Source of the DNA: Streptomyces kaniharaensis
Lineage (GTDB): Bacteria; Actinomycetota; Actinomycetes; Streptomycetales; Streptomycetaceae
Length of the DNA stretch: 64,000 nt
Direction of reading: 5' to 3'
NCBI RefSeq assembly: GCF_009569385.1
Contig: NZ_WBOF01000001.1
Location: forward strand, 2,676,001-2,740,000
Shown one piece after another: positions 9,871 to 17,199 of this stretch. A program made the position numbers and the translations under genes. A model generated the notes under the pieces. It searched no databases, was not told where the DNA came from, and was given only the letters and a program-made list of their open reading frames with translations. Within the stretch, counting starts at the first letter, position 1. Each line of letters opens with the position of its first letter.

Positions 9871-9938
9871 GTGTTGACGCGCCAGGCCACCCACCCGACG
9901 AAGACAAGTGCCACGAGCAGCGACACCAGCCCGATCAC
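9798..9938 (-). CDS. Small single-pass membrane protein next to the AbaA-like ATPase
   Basis: A 46-codon gene: its GTG start (9938-9936) overlaps the TGA of the upstream HATPase gene in a GTGA junction. The product is one hydrophobic helix (MIGLVSLLVALVFVGWVAWR) followed by a basic tail with NTQPRERRS. A protein with the same pattern (FVGW..W.V.TQPR) is encoded at 20053-20208, also beside a DUF5753/DUF397 locus, which argues that both are real. The 3' end overlaps the convergent acetyltransferase gene. Function unknown. Confidence 0.6.
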   Translation of the reverse strand: MIGLVSLLVALVFVGWVAWRVNTQPRERRSTNRDLASGHSSASIEK

Positions 9939-10354
9939 GTGTGCCCCACCTTCGTCACCGCCCACACCGCCTTGCCGTGACTCCCGATCGCCTCAACGCC
10001 CCACGACTCGGAGAGCGCGTCGACGATGTCCAGGCCCCGGCCGCTCGTTCGCGAGTCGTCCGGGGCCTGTCTCCGGAGGGGGTTCCCCGACGAGTCGGAG
10101 ACGGTGATGTGCAGCCTCCCGCCCCGGAGTTCAAGCACGACCGTCGGCTGCCCCTCCCCGTGGAGCAGTGCATTGGTCACCAGCTCGGAGACGATCAGGC
10201 ACGCCGAGTCGGGGTCGAGCCCGATGATTCGGAGGGCGTCCCGCAGGAGTCGGCGGATCGGGCCGACCATGCCGAGATGGGCCGGCGGCGAGAGGCTCAG
10301 CCTGAACCCCGAAGTCGGCTCCGTACGAGGGGAAGTGAACAGAGGAAGACACAC
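9935..10354 (-). CDS. AbaA/RsbW-type ATP-binding protein (HATPase_c_2)
   Basis: A 139-residue protein with a GHKL ATPase fold as in anti-sigma-factor kinases: N-box ACLIVSELVTNALLHGEG, G1 ITVSDSSGNPL, G2 TSGRGLDIVDALSESWG. The frame runs open further upstream, but GTG 10354 has GGAG six bases before it and gives the normal size for these regulators. It is divergent from a DUF5753 HTH gene, the grouping known from whiJ/abaA-type developmental clusters of Streptomyces. The binding partner is unknown. Confidence 0.85.
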   Translation of the reverse strand: MCLPLFTSPRTEPTSGFRLSLSPPAHLGMVGPIRRLLRDALRIIGLDPDSACLIVSELVTNALLHGEGQPTVVLELRGGRLHITVSDSSGNPLRRQAPDDSRTSGRGLDIVDALSESWGVEAIGSHGKAVWAVTKVGHT

Positions 10355-10659
10355 GACTGTCTCCAGCCCTATGAGAGAGATGAGGATGCTCGCGAATGAA
10401 GACGCCACCCGTGGCCTACCCCCGCCGACGATGAGGAGCGCAGGCGTCGGCAGCCTGCACTCGCACACCCGGGGTGCACTTCGGGACGCTGACGACACTT
10501 CATGTAAGCGGCTCGCTACACACCGTAGAGCATCCACCGGCAGTCATGCCACCCAATCGGCAGCATTAGTGCCCACTTTTTTAGGGGAACATGTGCCCCA
10601 ATCCTGGTCGCCCGCCTCTCCGAGTGGACTGCCACCGAGAGACACGGGAGACTCCCGGC

Positions 10660-11514
10660 ATGCCACCGAGGAACACACCAACCGCCCGCCAGTTGCGTGT
10701 TGGACTGGAGCTGCGAAAGATGCGCGACTCCGCCAGGAAGACGACCGCTGACGCAGCCTCAATCCTCGGCCTGGATCGAACGAAGATCACCCAGATCGAG
10801 AAGGGCCTCTACGCCATCTCGCCCGACCGCGTACGGACCCTGGCCCGCGAGTACCAGGAGGGCGACTCGGCCTATGTCGAAGCGCTCGCCTCGGTCGCGG
10901 CAGAGCGCGGCAAGGGATGGTGGGAGGAGTACCGGGGCGTCCTGCCTGGAAGCCTCCTCGACATCTCGGAACTCGAACATCGCGCCGAAGGCCGGATAAG
11001 GACTCTGCAGATCTGCCACGCGCCCGGCCTGCTCCAGACCGAGGACACCGCCCGGGCGATCTTCGAGATGGTCCATCCACGGCTCCCCGCTCGCGATCTC
11101 TGGGCACGGATCGCCCACCGCGTGGAGCGCGTCAAGGTTCTCACCAGGCCTCATGCCGTCGAGTACGACGCGATCATCCACGAGGCGGCCCTGCGCATGA
11201 ACTTCGGCGGAAAGGCCGTGGCCCGCGCCCAGCTCGAACACATCCGTGCGATGACCGACCGCCCCAACATCACCGTGCGGGTCATCACGTTCGACGCCCC
11301 GGGCTTCTCCGGCGCCGGGAACGCGGTCCTCTACGTCGGTGGCGCCGTCCCACGGCTGGACACCGTGCAGGTCGACTCCGTCCACGGCCCCATCTTCCTC
11401 GACGGCTCCGACCAACTCGACAACTACCGCGAGACTCTCAACGCCATGGAGAGGTCGGCGCTCAGCCCGGCCGACTCGATCGCCTTCATGGATGATCTCC
11501 TGAAGACGTCCTGA
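10660..11514 (+). CDS. WhiJ-like XRE/DUF5753 transcriptional regulator
   Basis: 284 residues. An N-terminal XRE-type helix-turn-helix (LRVGLELRKMRDSARKTTAD...ILGLDRTKITQIEKG, residues 12-50) is followed by the DUF5753 domain (about 90-280; ICHAPGLLQTEDTARAIFE, RLDTVQVDS). In Streptomyces such proteins are developmental regulators that work with an adjacent DUF397 partner. Start ATG 10660 with upstream GGGAG. Two DUF397 genes follow within 11 and 21 bases, forming an operon. Confidence 0.93.
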   Translation: MPPRNTPTARQLRVGLELRKMRDSARKTTADAASILGLDRTKITQIEKGLYAISPDRVRTLAREYQEGDSAYVEALASVAAERGKGWWEEYRGVLPGSLLDISELEHRAEGRIRTLQICHAPGLLQTEDTARAIFEMVHPRLPARDLWARIAHRVERVKVLTRPHAVEYDAIIHEAALRMNFGGKAVARAQLEHIRAMTDRPNITVRVITFDAPGFSGAGNAVLYVGGAVPRLDTVQVDSVHGPIFLDGSDQLDNYRETLNAMERSALSPADSIAFMDDLLKTS

Positions 11515-11524
11515 AAGGAGAACC

Positions 11525-11713
11525 GTGGAAGACCTCGACTGGCGCACTCCGAGCATCTGCGGCGCGGGCAACAACTGCCCCGAGGTGGCGATCACGGCAG
11601 ACTCGGTGTTCATCCGAAGCAGCCTCGCCCGCAACGCGCCCCCTGTCCGCTTCACCCACCGGGAGTGGCGGGATCTCCTCGATGGCATAGCCAAGGGAGA
11701 GTTCACCATCTGA
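11525..11713 (+). CDS. DUF397 protein (first copy)
   Basis: 62 residues, start GTG 11525 behind GAAAGGAGA. It begins with LDWRTPSICGAGNNCPEVAI and ends REWRDLLDGIAKGEF, which fits a divergent DUF397 member: the usual W-K-S-S start is replaced, but the central conserved C-E/P-V-A and the W..F..G.K.GEF end remain. It is 10 bases after the DUF5753 regulator, its likely functional partner. Confidence 0.85.
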   Translation: MEDLDWRTPSICGAGNNCPEVAITADSVFIRSSLARNAPPVRFTHREWRDLLDGIAKGEFTI

Positions 11714-11734
11714 CCGGAACTGGAGAAGGCGACC

Positions 11735-11929
11735 ATGTCCCAGCAGTGGCAGAAGTCATCGCTGAGCGGGGAGTCCAACGAGTGCGTCGAAGTCCGTTCC
11801 ATCGCCAACAGGATCGAGATTCGCGAGTCCGACGCACCTGACTCGGTCATCGTGACGACTCCGCAGAAGTACGCCCTCTGGATCGAAGGCGTCAAGCGCG
11901 GCGAGTTCGACCACTTCGGCAACGCCTGA
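11735..11929 (+). CDS. DUF397 protein (second copy)
   Basis: 64 residues with the complete DUF397 pattern: WQKSSLSGESNECVEV at the start, IRESDAPDSVIV in the middle, and YALWIEGVKRGEFDHFG at the end. ATG 11735 has GGAG upstream, 21 bases after the first copy. It is probably the canonical partner of the DUF5753 protein. A strong hairpin follows, closing the operon. Confidence 0.9.
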   Translation: MSQQWQKSSLSGESNECVEVRSIANRIEIRESDAPDSVIVTTPQKYALWIEGVKRGEFDHFGNA

Positions 11930-11939
11930 CAAACGTGTT

Positions 11940-11974
11940 CCGGTGGCCCCTTGCTCCGCGCAAAGGGCCACCGG
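11940..11974 (+). terminator. Terminator of the DUF5753-DUF397 operon
   Basis: CCGGTGGCCC (11940-11949) pairs perfectly with GGGCCACCGG (11965-11974), ten base pairs, placed 10 bases after the DUF397 stop codon. Confidence 0.8.
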
Positions 11975-11999
11975 CTGACCATCACCGAACCCCTGGGAG

Positions 12000-13410
12000 T
12001 TTCAATGACCGAGTCAAGCCGCCTGCGCGACCGGCTGTGCGGGGGTGAACTCCCGTCCGTCGCGCAACAGCGCCCACAGGACGTTCACCCGGCGCCGGGC
12101 AAGGGCGATGAGGGCCTGGACGTGGCCGCAGCCCTCGGCACGCTTCTTGAGGTAGAAGTCCCGGTTCGGGCCGTCCTTGATCATGCTGGTCTGCGCGGAC
12201 ATGTAAAACACCCTGCGCAGGCGACGGCTGTAACGCTTGGGCCGGTGCAGGTTGCCGGTGCGTCGGCCCGAGTCGCGGGGCACCGGAACCAGGCCGGCCG
12301 CGGAGGCCAGCCGGCCGGCATCCGCGTAGGCCGACAGGTCGCCCGCAGCGACGACGAACTCGGCGCCCAGGATCGGGCCGATGCCCGGCATCGACTCGAT
12401 GATGTGCGCCTGCGGGTGGGCATGGAAGGTCTCCTTGATCTGCTTGTCGAGGCCACCGATCCGCTCGTCCAGCGCGAGGAGTTGGGAGGCCAGGTCTGCG
12501 ACGATCGAGGCCGCGATGCTCTCACCGGGCAGCACAGTGTGCTGGGCCCCGGCCGCCTCCAGCGCGGTGGCGGCGACCTTGTCGGCCGAGCGGACACCAC
12601 GCTTGCGCAGCCAAGACTCCAGACGGGCGCGGCCCACCCGGCGTATCCCGGCCGGGGTCTGCCGGTAGGTCAGCAGGGTCAGCGCGCCCTTGCTGCCGGA
12701 CCAGTCGAAGGCCCGCTCCAGGGCCGGGAAGATCCCGGTCAGCACGTCACGGAGCCGGTTGACCATGCGGACCCGGTCGGCGACCAGGTCAGTGCGGTGC
12801 GCGACCAGCAGCGCCAGATCGGCCACCAGCTGGGCGGGGACGTCCACGGCCGCGAAGTCCCTGCGCAGGCGCGAGGTCTCCGCGATCACGAACGCGTCGC
12901 GGGCGTCGGTCTTCGCCTCGCCTCGGTAGGCGCCGGACATCCGGTTGACGGTGCGGCCGGGAACGTAGACCGGCTTCTGCCCGTGCGACGCGAGCAGGGC
13001 CAGCAGCAGCGCGGACGCGGTGCCGGACAGGTCGATCGCCCAGTCCACCGCACCCGCCATGGCCAGCGCTTCGGCGACCGCTTCCAGGATCGCGGCCTCG
13101 TCGTTGTCGATCTTCTTCGACCAGACCTGGAACCCCGACTCGTCGACCGCCGCCGCCCAGTGGTGGCCCTTGCCCGCGTCGATCCCCACCCAGATCCGAG
13201 CCCGCCGCTCTGTCATCCCACGCTCCCCACGCCGAAACCAGCACTCTCCTTGGCCCGAGGAACACCCCGCCGTCAGCTCCGTAAACAGCGACCAGGACGC
13301 AGATCTCAATCAGCGGTCAGGGCGCCCCGGAGAGCCGGACGGCCACTCCTTGGGAGCCACCAGAGGCAAGCCACCATCAGCCACATCCGGCCCTCCCGGG
13401 CCGCCTAACA
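12000..13410 (-). mobile_element. IS110-family insertion sequence, approximate extent
   Basis: Placed around the intact IS110 transposase. It lies between the terminated DUF397 operon (hairpin ending 11974) and a third DUF397 gene starting at 13426. The ends are estimates only, since no terminal repeat or target duplication could be recognised by eye. Confidence 0.5.
12014..13216 (-). CDS. IS110-family transposase
   Basis: 400 residues from ATG 13216. The N-terminal DEDD/RuvC-like domain begins VGIDAGKGHHWAAAVD, with GEAKTDARDAFVIAE near residue 110. The C-terminal Transposase_20 domain has SMPGIGPILGAEFVVAAGD near residue 285 and VPVPRDSGRRTGNLHRPKRY. The frame is intact. IS110 elements use a bridge RNA encoded in a non-coding end and lack long terminal inverted repeats, so I could not define the boundaries; the 209 bases upstream (13217-13425) are a plausible site for such an end. 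Confidence 0.92.
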   Translation of the reverse strand: MTERRARIWVGIDAGKGHHWAAAVDESGFQVWSKKIDNDEAAILEAVAEALAMAGAVDWAIDLSGTASALLLALLASHGQKPVYVPGRTVNRMSGAYRGEAKTDARDAFVIAETSRLRRDFAAVDVPAQLVADLALLVAHRTDLVADRVRMVNRLRDVLTGIFPALERAFDWSGSKGALTLLTYRQTPAGIRRVGRARLESWLRKRGVRSADKVAATALEAAGAQHTVLPGESIAASIVADLASQLLALDERIGGLDKQIKETFHAHPQAHIIESMPGIGPILGAEFVVAAGDLSAYADAGRLASAAGLVPVPRDSGRRTGNLHRPKRYSRRLRRVFYMSAQTSMIKDGPNRDFYLKKRAEGCGHVQALIALARRRVNVLWALLRDGREFTPAQPVAQAA

Positions 13411-13425
13411 ACTTACGGAGCCACC

Positions 13426-13623
13426 ATGAGCGACTGGCAGAGGCCGTCACTGAGCAGCGAGTCCGACGTGTGCCTCGAAGTCCGGACCGTCGACGGCATG
13501 GTCGAGATCCGCGAGTCGGACACGACCGAGATCACCGTCCGCACCACCCCGAAGAAGTGGGAGGCCTTCCTCCTCGGCGTCCAGGCCGGCGAGTTCGACC
13601 ACCTCGTCGCGGACGCCGAATAG
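13426..13623 (+). CDS. DUF397 protein (third copy)
   Basis: 65 residues: MSDWQRPSLSSESDVCLEV, then IRESDTTEITVRTTPKKWEA, ending LGVQAGEFDHLV. It is a full DUF397 protein, closely similar to the copies at 11735 and 21398. It stands alone, downstream of the IS110 transposase, so it has probably been cut off from the DUF5753 cluster at 10.7-11.9 kb. ATG 13426 is preceded by CGGAGCCACC. Confidence 0.88.
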   Translation: MSDWQRPSLSSESDVCLEVRTVDGMVEIRESDTTEITVRTTPKKWEAFLLGVQAGEFDHLVADAE

Positions 13624-13627
13624 GTCG

Positions 13628-13665
13628 TTCCGGCGGCCCTTGCGCCTCGCAAGGAGCCGCCGGAA
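13628..13665 (+). terminator. Terminator after the third DUF397 gene
   Basis: TTCCGGCGGCCCTTGCG (13628-13644) pairs with CGCAAGG and GCCGCCGGAA (13648-13665), interrupted by a one-base bulge, starting five bases after the stop codon. Confidence 0.82.
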
Positions 13666-13775
13666 GTAACTGCGGACGATGCGGGGGTTGGCGCTGGCGT
13701 CGGCAGAAGACGTACTGATGGCAGACCACGTTTAACGCCCCAGAACGACAAACGTTTCGGATCCGTGCCCTCAAC

Positions 13776-13813
13776 CAGAAGCCCTCGGCAGTTTCGACTG
13801 CCGAGGGCTTCTG
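13776..13813 (-). terminator. Terminator of the 13.8-16.9 kb minus-strand operon
   Basis: A perfect 17-base-pair stem (13776-13792 with 13797-13813) closed by a TTCG tetraloop lies 26 bases beyond the stop codon of the APH-like gene. It marks the downstream limit of the candidate peptide-modification operon. Confidence 0.88.
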
Positions 13814-13838
13814 TGTATCGCGGTGGCACCAACCGCAG

Positions 13839-14690
13839 TCACCCGGCGAGCAGGGGGTTCGCGCTGGTGGGCGGCCGGACGCCGGTCAGGTCGGCCGCGC
13901 GGTCAGCCAGCAACGGAGCCAGCTCGGGGTACCAACCTCGGGCAACTGCTTGCAGCATCTCGGCCAGGGCGACCAGTTCCCCGATCCGGCCGGCTGGGGT
14001 GTCGAGCACCGGCGCGAACTCCGACCGGAGACGGGCAGCCACCTGGGGGACGAGCAGACTGTTGGCGTGGAGCAGGCCCGGGTCGTAACCCACGGGCACC
14101 AGCCCCCAGCGCTCCCAGTCGAGCAGGGTGAGCGGGGCCGTCAGGTTTCCCCAGTGCAGATCAGCATGGCCGGTGACCCGCTCGACCTTCTCCGGCGCGG
14201 GGATGCCGAGGAACTGCGGGAAGGCCCGCTCGATCCACTCGGGTCGGATGGTGGTGCGGACGCCCTCCGCCTGGCCGAGCCGGCTCAGGACGCGGCACAG
14301 GCTGCTCCACCACTCGTCCGGTAGTCCCGGGTCGTGGGCGAGGTCAGCCCGGTCCGGCGAGATGACCGGGTGGCTCACGTAGTCGGTCATCTCAGCCTGG
14401 TAGACGTGTTCATCCTCCCTCCAGTCGATCACGTCGTGCAGCCGTGGCCGGGGAACATCGTCCGGAATCAGGGTGGACGCGCCGACGATGCCTTCGCCCT
14501 GCTTCCGCTGCGCGTTGGCCTTGGTCGTGCAGTTCACCCTCAGCCACTGGTTTCCGGCTCGTCGACCCATGGTTCGGCCTTGGAAGCCCCAGGCTGCGGG
14601 GCCAGTACAGGTCAGCCCCAGGAGCAGCGCCGCAGTGTGGTGAGCGGCCTCCATGCGGACCTGGGTCGCCTCATCCGGTGGCGAGTTCAT
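13839..14690 (-). CDS. APH-like phosphotransferase, last gene of candidate peptide operon
   Basis: 283 residues from ATG 14690, which overlaps the end of the aldo/keto reductase gene by 20 bases. The aminoglycoside-phosphotransferase catalytic pattern is present: the loop TGHADLHWGN (H175, D177, N182) followed by LLDWERWG (D191, W192, E193). Such folds phosphorylate small molecules, but in class V lanthipeptide and thioamitide pathways APH-like enzymes act on peptide serine/threonine. Being in one operon with a small Ser-rich peptide makes that possible here; no partner lyase is encoded nearby. A resistance role is equally open. Confidence 0.75.
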   Translation of the reverse strand: MNSPPDEATQVRMEAAHHTAALLLGLTCTGPAAWGFQGRTMGRRAGNQWLRVNCTTKANAQRKQGEGIVGASTLIPDDVPRPRLHDVIDWREDEHVYQAEMTDYVSHPVISPDRADLAHDPGLPDEWWSSLCRVLSRLGQAEGVRTTIRPEWIERAFPQFLGIPAPEKVERVTGHADLHWGNLTAPLTLLDWERWGLVPVGYDPGLLHANSLLVPQVAARLRSEFAPVLDTPAGRIGELVALAEMLQAVARGWYPELAPLLADRAADLTGVRPPTSANPLLAG

Positions 14691-15570
14691 CAAGGATGCT
14701 CCTCAGACGTTCAGGTGCAAGGGGGACGGCCACGGCCTTCGCCGCATCGTCCCAGTGTTCCGGAGTGCTGGCCGACACAAGGACCACATCCAGGCCAGGG
14801 CAGGACGCGACAGCCAGTAGTGCAGCCGCTGGAGCCGACAGGCCGGCACGAATGAACTCCGCCAGTTCGGGTGTCATCAGGCCGGGCAATTCACCGCCGT
14901 GCAGAGGCGCAGAGGCGAAGGTGATGACTCCGGCATCTTGCGCCTGGACGAGTGGCCCGCTGCCGTTCAGCGCCTGGACCATGGGATCGGCCATGACCAG
15001 GCTGACTGGCAGCTGGAGGCCGGTGAAGTGGTGCGAGGCTGAGCCGGCGGCCTCCCCGGCGAGGCCGAGCAAGTCAGGCACCGTGAACGCGCCGGAGGCC
15101 AGGCCCGACCAGGTGGCGACTCCATACCCGCCGATCTGGCCGCTTTGGGCGAACTCTTCCAACACTGCGAAGGCTTCCCGGAGCTCGGCCTGCACCTGGG
15201 CGCGGTCATGGCCGACCCGCTCGGGGTTGTGGACGAACACCAGGTTGGCCCGGCCGAGCAGGCGCAGCGCGCGCTCCGTCTGCCACCGGATGAAGGTCGG
15301 TGCGAGGCTGTGACCGCCCGCCGCCTCGTCGGCGGTCAACACGCCAGCTGCGACCGCAGCTCGACCCTGGGCAGCCGTGTGGAAACCGGTCTTCGTCGAC
15401 ATCCGTGCATCTGGGTAGTCGGCTGCCACCTGCGCCAGCTGCTGGTGGGCGAAGCCATCCGCATAGTTCGGAGCCGTATCGACCCAGGAAGCGCCCGCCG
15501 CGAGGGCGGTGCGCGCCGCTTGAGCAACGACGCGCACCCGGTACGTCCCCAGCCCCAACACGGCCGTCAC
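14671..15570 (-). CDS. Aldo/keto reductase in candidate peptide operon
   Basis: 299 residues with a full AKR catalytic tetrad: D31 and Y36 in VDTAPNYADG, K60 in STKTG, H114 in LVFVHNPE. The NADPH-site segment near the C-terminus (VASCPGLDVVLVSASTPEHW) is looser than the consensus. The start codon overlaps the stop of the JmjC gene by four bases (ATGA), so translation is coupled. The substrate is unknown; a carbonyl on a modified peptide is one option. Confidence 0.82.
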   Translation of the reverse strand: MTAVLGLGTYRVRVVAQAARTALAAGASWVDTAPNYADGFAHQQLAQVAADYPDARMSTKTGFHTAAQGRAAVAAGVLTADEAAGGHSLAPTFIRWQTERALRLLGRANLVFVHNPERVGHDRAQVQAELREAFAVLEEFAQSGQIGGYGVATWSGLASGAFTVPDLLGLAGEAAGSASHHFTGLQLPVSLVMADPMVQALNGSGPLVQAQDAGVITFASAPLHGGELPGLMTPELAEFIRAGLSAPAAALLAVASCPGLDVVLVSASTPEHWDDAAKAVAVPLAPERLRSILDELATG

Positions 15571-16757
15571 AGCGCTGTCCCGACAACGGCGGCTGCTTGG
15601 CCCTCGATGAGCACCGACACCAGGGAGGCCACGTGCTCGACCTCCAAGCTGGCGATCTCGGCCAGCGCCCCCAGGGTGGCCGGCTCACCTGTGAGCAACT
15701 TCTGGAGCAGCGGAGTGGCCTGCCCAGCGAAGTCCCACGCCGTTCCCGCCGCCGCCAGGGTGACGGTGCCTTCCGGCGCGTTTTCCGTCAGCCTCGCCCG
15801 TGGTGCAGTGAGGCGCACCCTCACCTCAGCCCTCGCGGGCAGACCTCCGATGTACGGCAACGAGGTGACCGCCCTGCCGTAGTGCGTGGTGTCCACCGAC
15901 TCGGCCCACCGGCTGACCAGGTCCGGATCGGTGAGCTCGCTCAGCACCTCGGCGCGCAGATTCTCGACGTAGGCAGCCTGCTCCTCTGGCGAGGCGAACC
16001 GAGGCACATCCAGGCGCAGCGCGGTACGAGACCGCAGCTGGTCGACCACCCAGGTCAGGAGGTCAGCTCCCGTGTTGGTGACCAGACCGAAGGTGAGGTG
16101 CAGCGACTCCGACCCCTGGTCGGCCGCAACCGCATGCCACCAGCCGCGCGGCAGGTAGAGCACGTCGCCGGCCGTCAGCACGATGTCCGCGACCGGCTCG
16201 CCCTCGGGAGTGTCCGGGCTTTCGACGTCTCGGAACGTCGGAGCCTCACGGGTGGGGCCGTAGAGCCGCCAGCGCTTTGCTCCGTACATCTGGACGACCA
16301 CCACGTCGTGGTCGTCCCAATGGGTGCCGAAGCCCTCCTTCTCGGTCCACGACGCGTAGGCGTTGACCTGCACCAGCGTTCCGAGGAAGCGCTCCAGTCC
16401 TTCAGCTGCCGCCCCGATGGGCGGGTGGATCTTCTCGATGGAGTCCAGGACGAGCGAAGCACCCTCTGCCAGGCGAGCGTGCAGCTCAGCCGGTTGGAAG
16501 CGGTGCCACGTCACCGACCGGCGGGTGGTCACCGGCAGCGCGTACCGGTGCAGCGGCAACATCTCGCCGTCCAGCGACAGCCGCAGCCGTGGAGGCTCCA
16601 GCCGCTGGGTGGCGAGGATGGTGTTGAGGTCGTCCCAGGAGAGCAGGCCGGCGACGTCGGTGGCCTGCCCGGGGATGACGGCGTAGGAGCGGTTGAACGT
16701 CTGGGCGAGGAACGAGTCCCCGCCCAGACGCGCCGCCCACGAGGCAGCATCAAGCAT
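15567..16757 (-). CDS. JmjC-domain (cupin) Fe(II)/2-oxoglutarate oxygenase
   Basis: 396 residues resembling bacterial ribosomal-oxygenase/NO66-type JmjC proteins. The iron facial triad is H146 and D148 (FGTHWDDHDVVVVQ) and H208 (YLPRGWWHAV); KRW near residue 161 fits the 2-oxoglutarate site. A C-terminal winged-helix-like part (residues 310-396) follows. It starts 14 bases after the stop of a 45-residue peptide gene and is translationally coupled to an aldo/keto reductase. JmjC proteins of this group hydroxylate protein residues, so the small peptide is a natural candidate substrate. Confidence 0.85.
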   Translation of the reverse strand: MLDAASWAARLGGDSFLAQTFNRSYAVIPGQATDVAGLLSWDDLNTILATQRLEPPRLRLSLDGEMLPLHRYALPVTTRRSVTWHRFQPAELHARLAEGASLVLDSIEKIHPPIGAAAEGLERFLGTLVQVNAYASWTEKEGFGTHWDDHDVVVVQMYGAKRWRLYGPTREAPTFRDVESPDTPEGEPVADIVLTAGDVLYLPRGWWHAVAADQGSESLHLTFGLVTNTGADLLTWVVDQLRSRTALRLDVPRFASPEEQAAYVENLRAEVLSELTDPDLVSRWAESVDTTHYGRAVTSLPYIGGLPARAEVRVRLTAPRARLTENAPEGTVTLAAAGTAWDFAGQATPLLQKLLTGEPATLGALAEIASLEVEHVASLVSVLIEGQAAAVVGTAL

Positions 16758-16771
16758 CGTGGGCGGCCGGA

Positions 16772-16909
16772 TCAGTCGTTGCCGTCGGAACGGCCGCTGC
16801 TGACGTCGGACGGCTGCTCGGTGCGAGCCCGAGCCGCAGCGATCTTCCGCGCCGAAACGAGGAGACCGCCCTCAGCGGTCGGAGCCGCCGGGGTGCTGTT
16901 GTGCACCAT
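16772..16909 (-). CDS. 45-residue peptide, candidate precursor of a modified peptide
   Basis: ATG 16909 with a strong AGAAGG site eight bases upstream; stop just before the JmjC gene (14-base spacer). The sequence starts MVHNSTPAAPTAEGGLLVSA, continues with an amphipathic basic stretch (RKIAAARARTEQ), and ends in a hydrophilic tail (PSDVSSGRSDGND). There is no signal peptide or cysteine. A conserved-looking hydrophobic/basic leader and a short Ser/Asp/Gly-rich tail are what a RiPP precursor would look like, and it is first in an operon with an oxygenase, a reductase and a kinase-like enzyme. I recognise no known RiPP family. Confidence 0.65.
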   Translation of the reverse strand: MVHNSTPAAPTAEGGLLVSARKIAAARARTEQPSDVSSGRSDGND

Positions 16910-17199
16910 GGTCTTTCCCTTCTGATAGACACTCCCGCCGGGGTTTCGACGGGAAGACTTTGATGGTGAGGTTTGGACGACCAGTGACCGAGCCCGCAAG
17001 CGGTCAGTGGCCACCGAGCCCGGCTGGGTCAGAGCCGCTGCCGGGCCAACTTCGTCCGGCACGTCCCTACAGAACCGCCTCCAACCGGCGTGAACCAGAG
17101 CAGAATTGGCGCATTGATGTCGCATCCGAGGCGCATACCCGGGCGCCACCTGGCGCGTTGTCAGGACAGACGATCTGGCGTAGCAGAGGGCGGGAGCCG
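16910..17199. promoter_or_regulatory. Divergent promoter region between peptide operon and HTH-TPR regulator
   Basis: 290 bases without a gene separate the two start codons. The region must hold both promoters and any operator for the HTH-TPR protein. I see no perfect dyad and do not name hexamers. The regulator frame stays open across it, but the added residues look non-coding. Confidence 0.5.

Noticed and set aside
12005..12013. A start-like ATGACCGAG with GGGAG upstream at the left edge of the IS110 element
   Set aside because: No DUF397 or other recognisable sequence follows in frame; without the element boundary I cannot call it a disrupted gene.
16960..17199. N-terminal extension of the HTH-TPR regulator by 80 residues
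   Set aside because: The extension has no family-like sequence and would run through the divergent promoter; ATG 17200 places the HTH at the N-terminus as usual.
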